Assembly: GCA_027483795.1 (NCBI GenBank)
Contig: JAIXTT010000086.1
Location: forward strand, 1 to 52,846
Origin: Hyphomicrobiales bacterium
Lineage (GTDB): Bacteria > Pseudomonadota > Alphaproteobacteria > Rhizobiales > Beijerinckiaceae
DNA: 52,846 bases
Direction of reading: 5' to 3'
In this document: in pieces, positions 50,733-52,846 of the stretch
Numbering within the stretch: the first letter of the stretch is position 1
Layout: each line of letters opens with the position of its first letter
Position numbers and translations under genes: made by a program
Notes under the pieces: generated by a model
Told to the model about the DNA's origin: nothing
Database searches by the model: none
The model's input: the letters and a program-made list of their open reading frames with translations, nothing else

Positions 50733-50976
50733 CTCTTGCTCCCCGCTTTCCTGTCGAAGAAGCACGTCACGATGCGACGCTCTTCCCCGACGTCCTCGTA
50801 TACCACGCGAAGCCATCGTCCTCCGAAGGCCTCGATCCGCCGGAAGACCCTCGTCCGGCCCGGCGAGGGGTCGGGTTCGACGATCTCCGGCGCGGCGAGC
50901 GCGTCCAGAACCCATGCCCGGTCCATCGTCCGATCCCGGAGCGATTCCTCGGCATGCGGGCTCCAGACGAGCCGCC

Positions 50977-50980
<4 letters not shown>
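50729..50980 (-). CDS. DUF4258 small protein, RelE-fold toxin-like
   Basis: An 83-residue basic protein. [20 protein letters not shown] matches the family's H..R...R motif; [40 protein letters not shown] and a Lys/Arg-rich end follow. The pattern is DUF4258 and resembles the RelE/BrnT-like small toxin fold. Its ATG overlaps the gltB stop by 4 bases, so its translation is likely coupled to gltB. It is followed directly by DUF2283. Activity as an RNase toxin is a hypothesis; the pair could also be a domesticated regulator of the glt operon. Confidence 0.83.

Positions 50981-52846
<1,866 letters not shown>

Overview
This is a gene-dense, high-GC chromosomal segment from an alphaproteobacterium, most likely of the order Hyphomicrobiales (Rhizobiales). 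The evidence is the large NAD-dependent glutamate dehydrogenase, CpdR, a GapR-type DUF2312 protein, an IalB-family protein, DUF1036/DUF2794/DUF882 proteins, a 41-residue L36, and dispersed palindromes of the kind common in that order. The genus cannot be fixed from the sequence. There is no prophage, transposase, CRISPR array or rRNA operon. Most of the window is core metabolism and cell-envelope biology.

Layout, left to right. 1-2.2 kb: rpsU (cut by the window edge), purE-purK and a small DUF465 gene, all on the minus strand. 2.3-6.4 kb: a propionyl-CoA synthetase-like ligase, a LysE/RhtB exporter and rlmN. 6.4-13.4 kb: an intergenic repeat region, an IalB-like secreted protein, an orphan ECF sigma factor directly followed by a quinone oxidoreductase, a short-chain dehydrogenase, a second DUF465 gene, a TauE/SafE permease, an acyl-CoA synthetase and a pterin carbinolamine dehydratase. 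13.6-20.4 kb: thpR, an aldo/keto reductase, the conserved tesA | ybbA-ybbP divergent cluster, and a Bax inhibitor-1 family membrane protein. 20.4-26.6 kb: DUF2794, an AhpD-like protein and the 1563-residue NAD-glutamate dehydrogenase. 26.6-33 kb: an ABC1-family kinase, two tandem GT87/DUF2029-like membrane proteins, oligoendopeptidase F and a TPR protein. 33-38.4 kb: a four-gene unit (EamA transporter, glycerate kinase, DUF1036, pyruvate kinase), a divergent N-formylglutamate amidohydrolase and the GapR-like gene. 38.4-45 kb: an envelope unit (degenerate NtrC-type regulator, L,D-transpeptidase, DUF882 peptidase-like protein) divergent from a crescentin-like coiled-coil gene. 45-48.9 kb: rpmJ, tRNA-Val, cpdR, an alpha/beta hydrolase, a second N-formylglutamate amidohydrolase, a strong small-RNA candidate and hisN. 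49-52.8 kb: gltD and gltB (5' end outside the window), separated by a DUF4258-DUF2283 toxin-antitoxin-like pair.

Three themes link the genes. Nitrogen and glutamate metabolism is well represented: gltBD, the large glutamate dehydrogenase, two formylglutamate amidohydrolases, and a candidate MmgR-family small RNA (a family tied to nitrogen and carbon-storage control in rhizobia). Envelope and shape functions cluster at 38-45 kb. Short-chain acyl-CoA and C3 metabolism appears as PrpE-like ligase, acyl-CoA synthetase, short-chain dehydrogenase, glycerate kinase and pyruvate kinase.

The least ordinary items are: the small-RNA locus at 47.79-47.93 kb, with two anti-Shine-Dalgarno elements, a near-consensus promoter and a perfect 9-bp inverted repeat flanking that promoter; the toxin-antitoxin-like pair translationally coupled to gltB; the regulator at 41.8-43.2 kb, which keeps a Walker A but lacks GAFTGA and Walker B acidic residues; and the ECF sigma factor without an adjacent anti-sigma gene.
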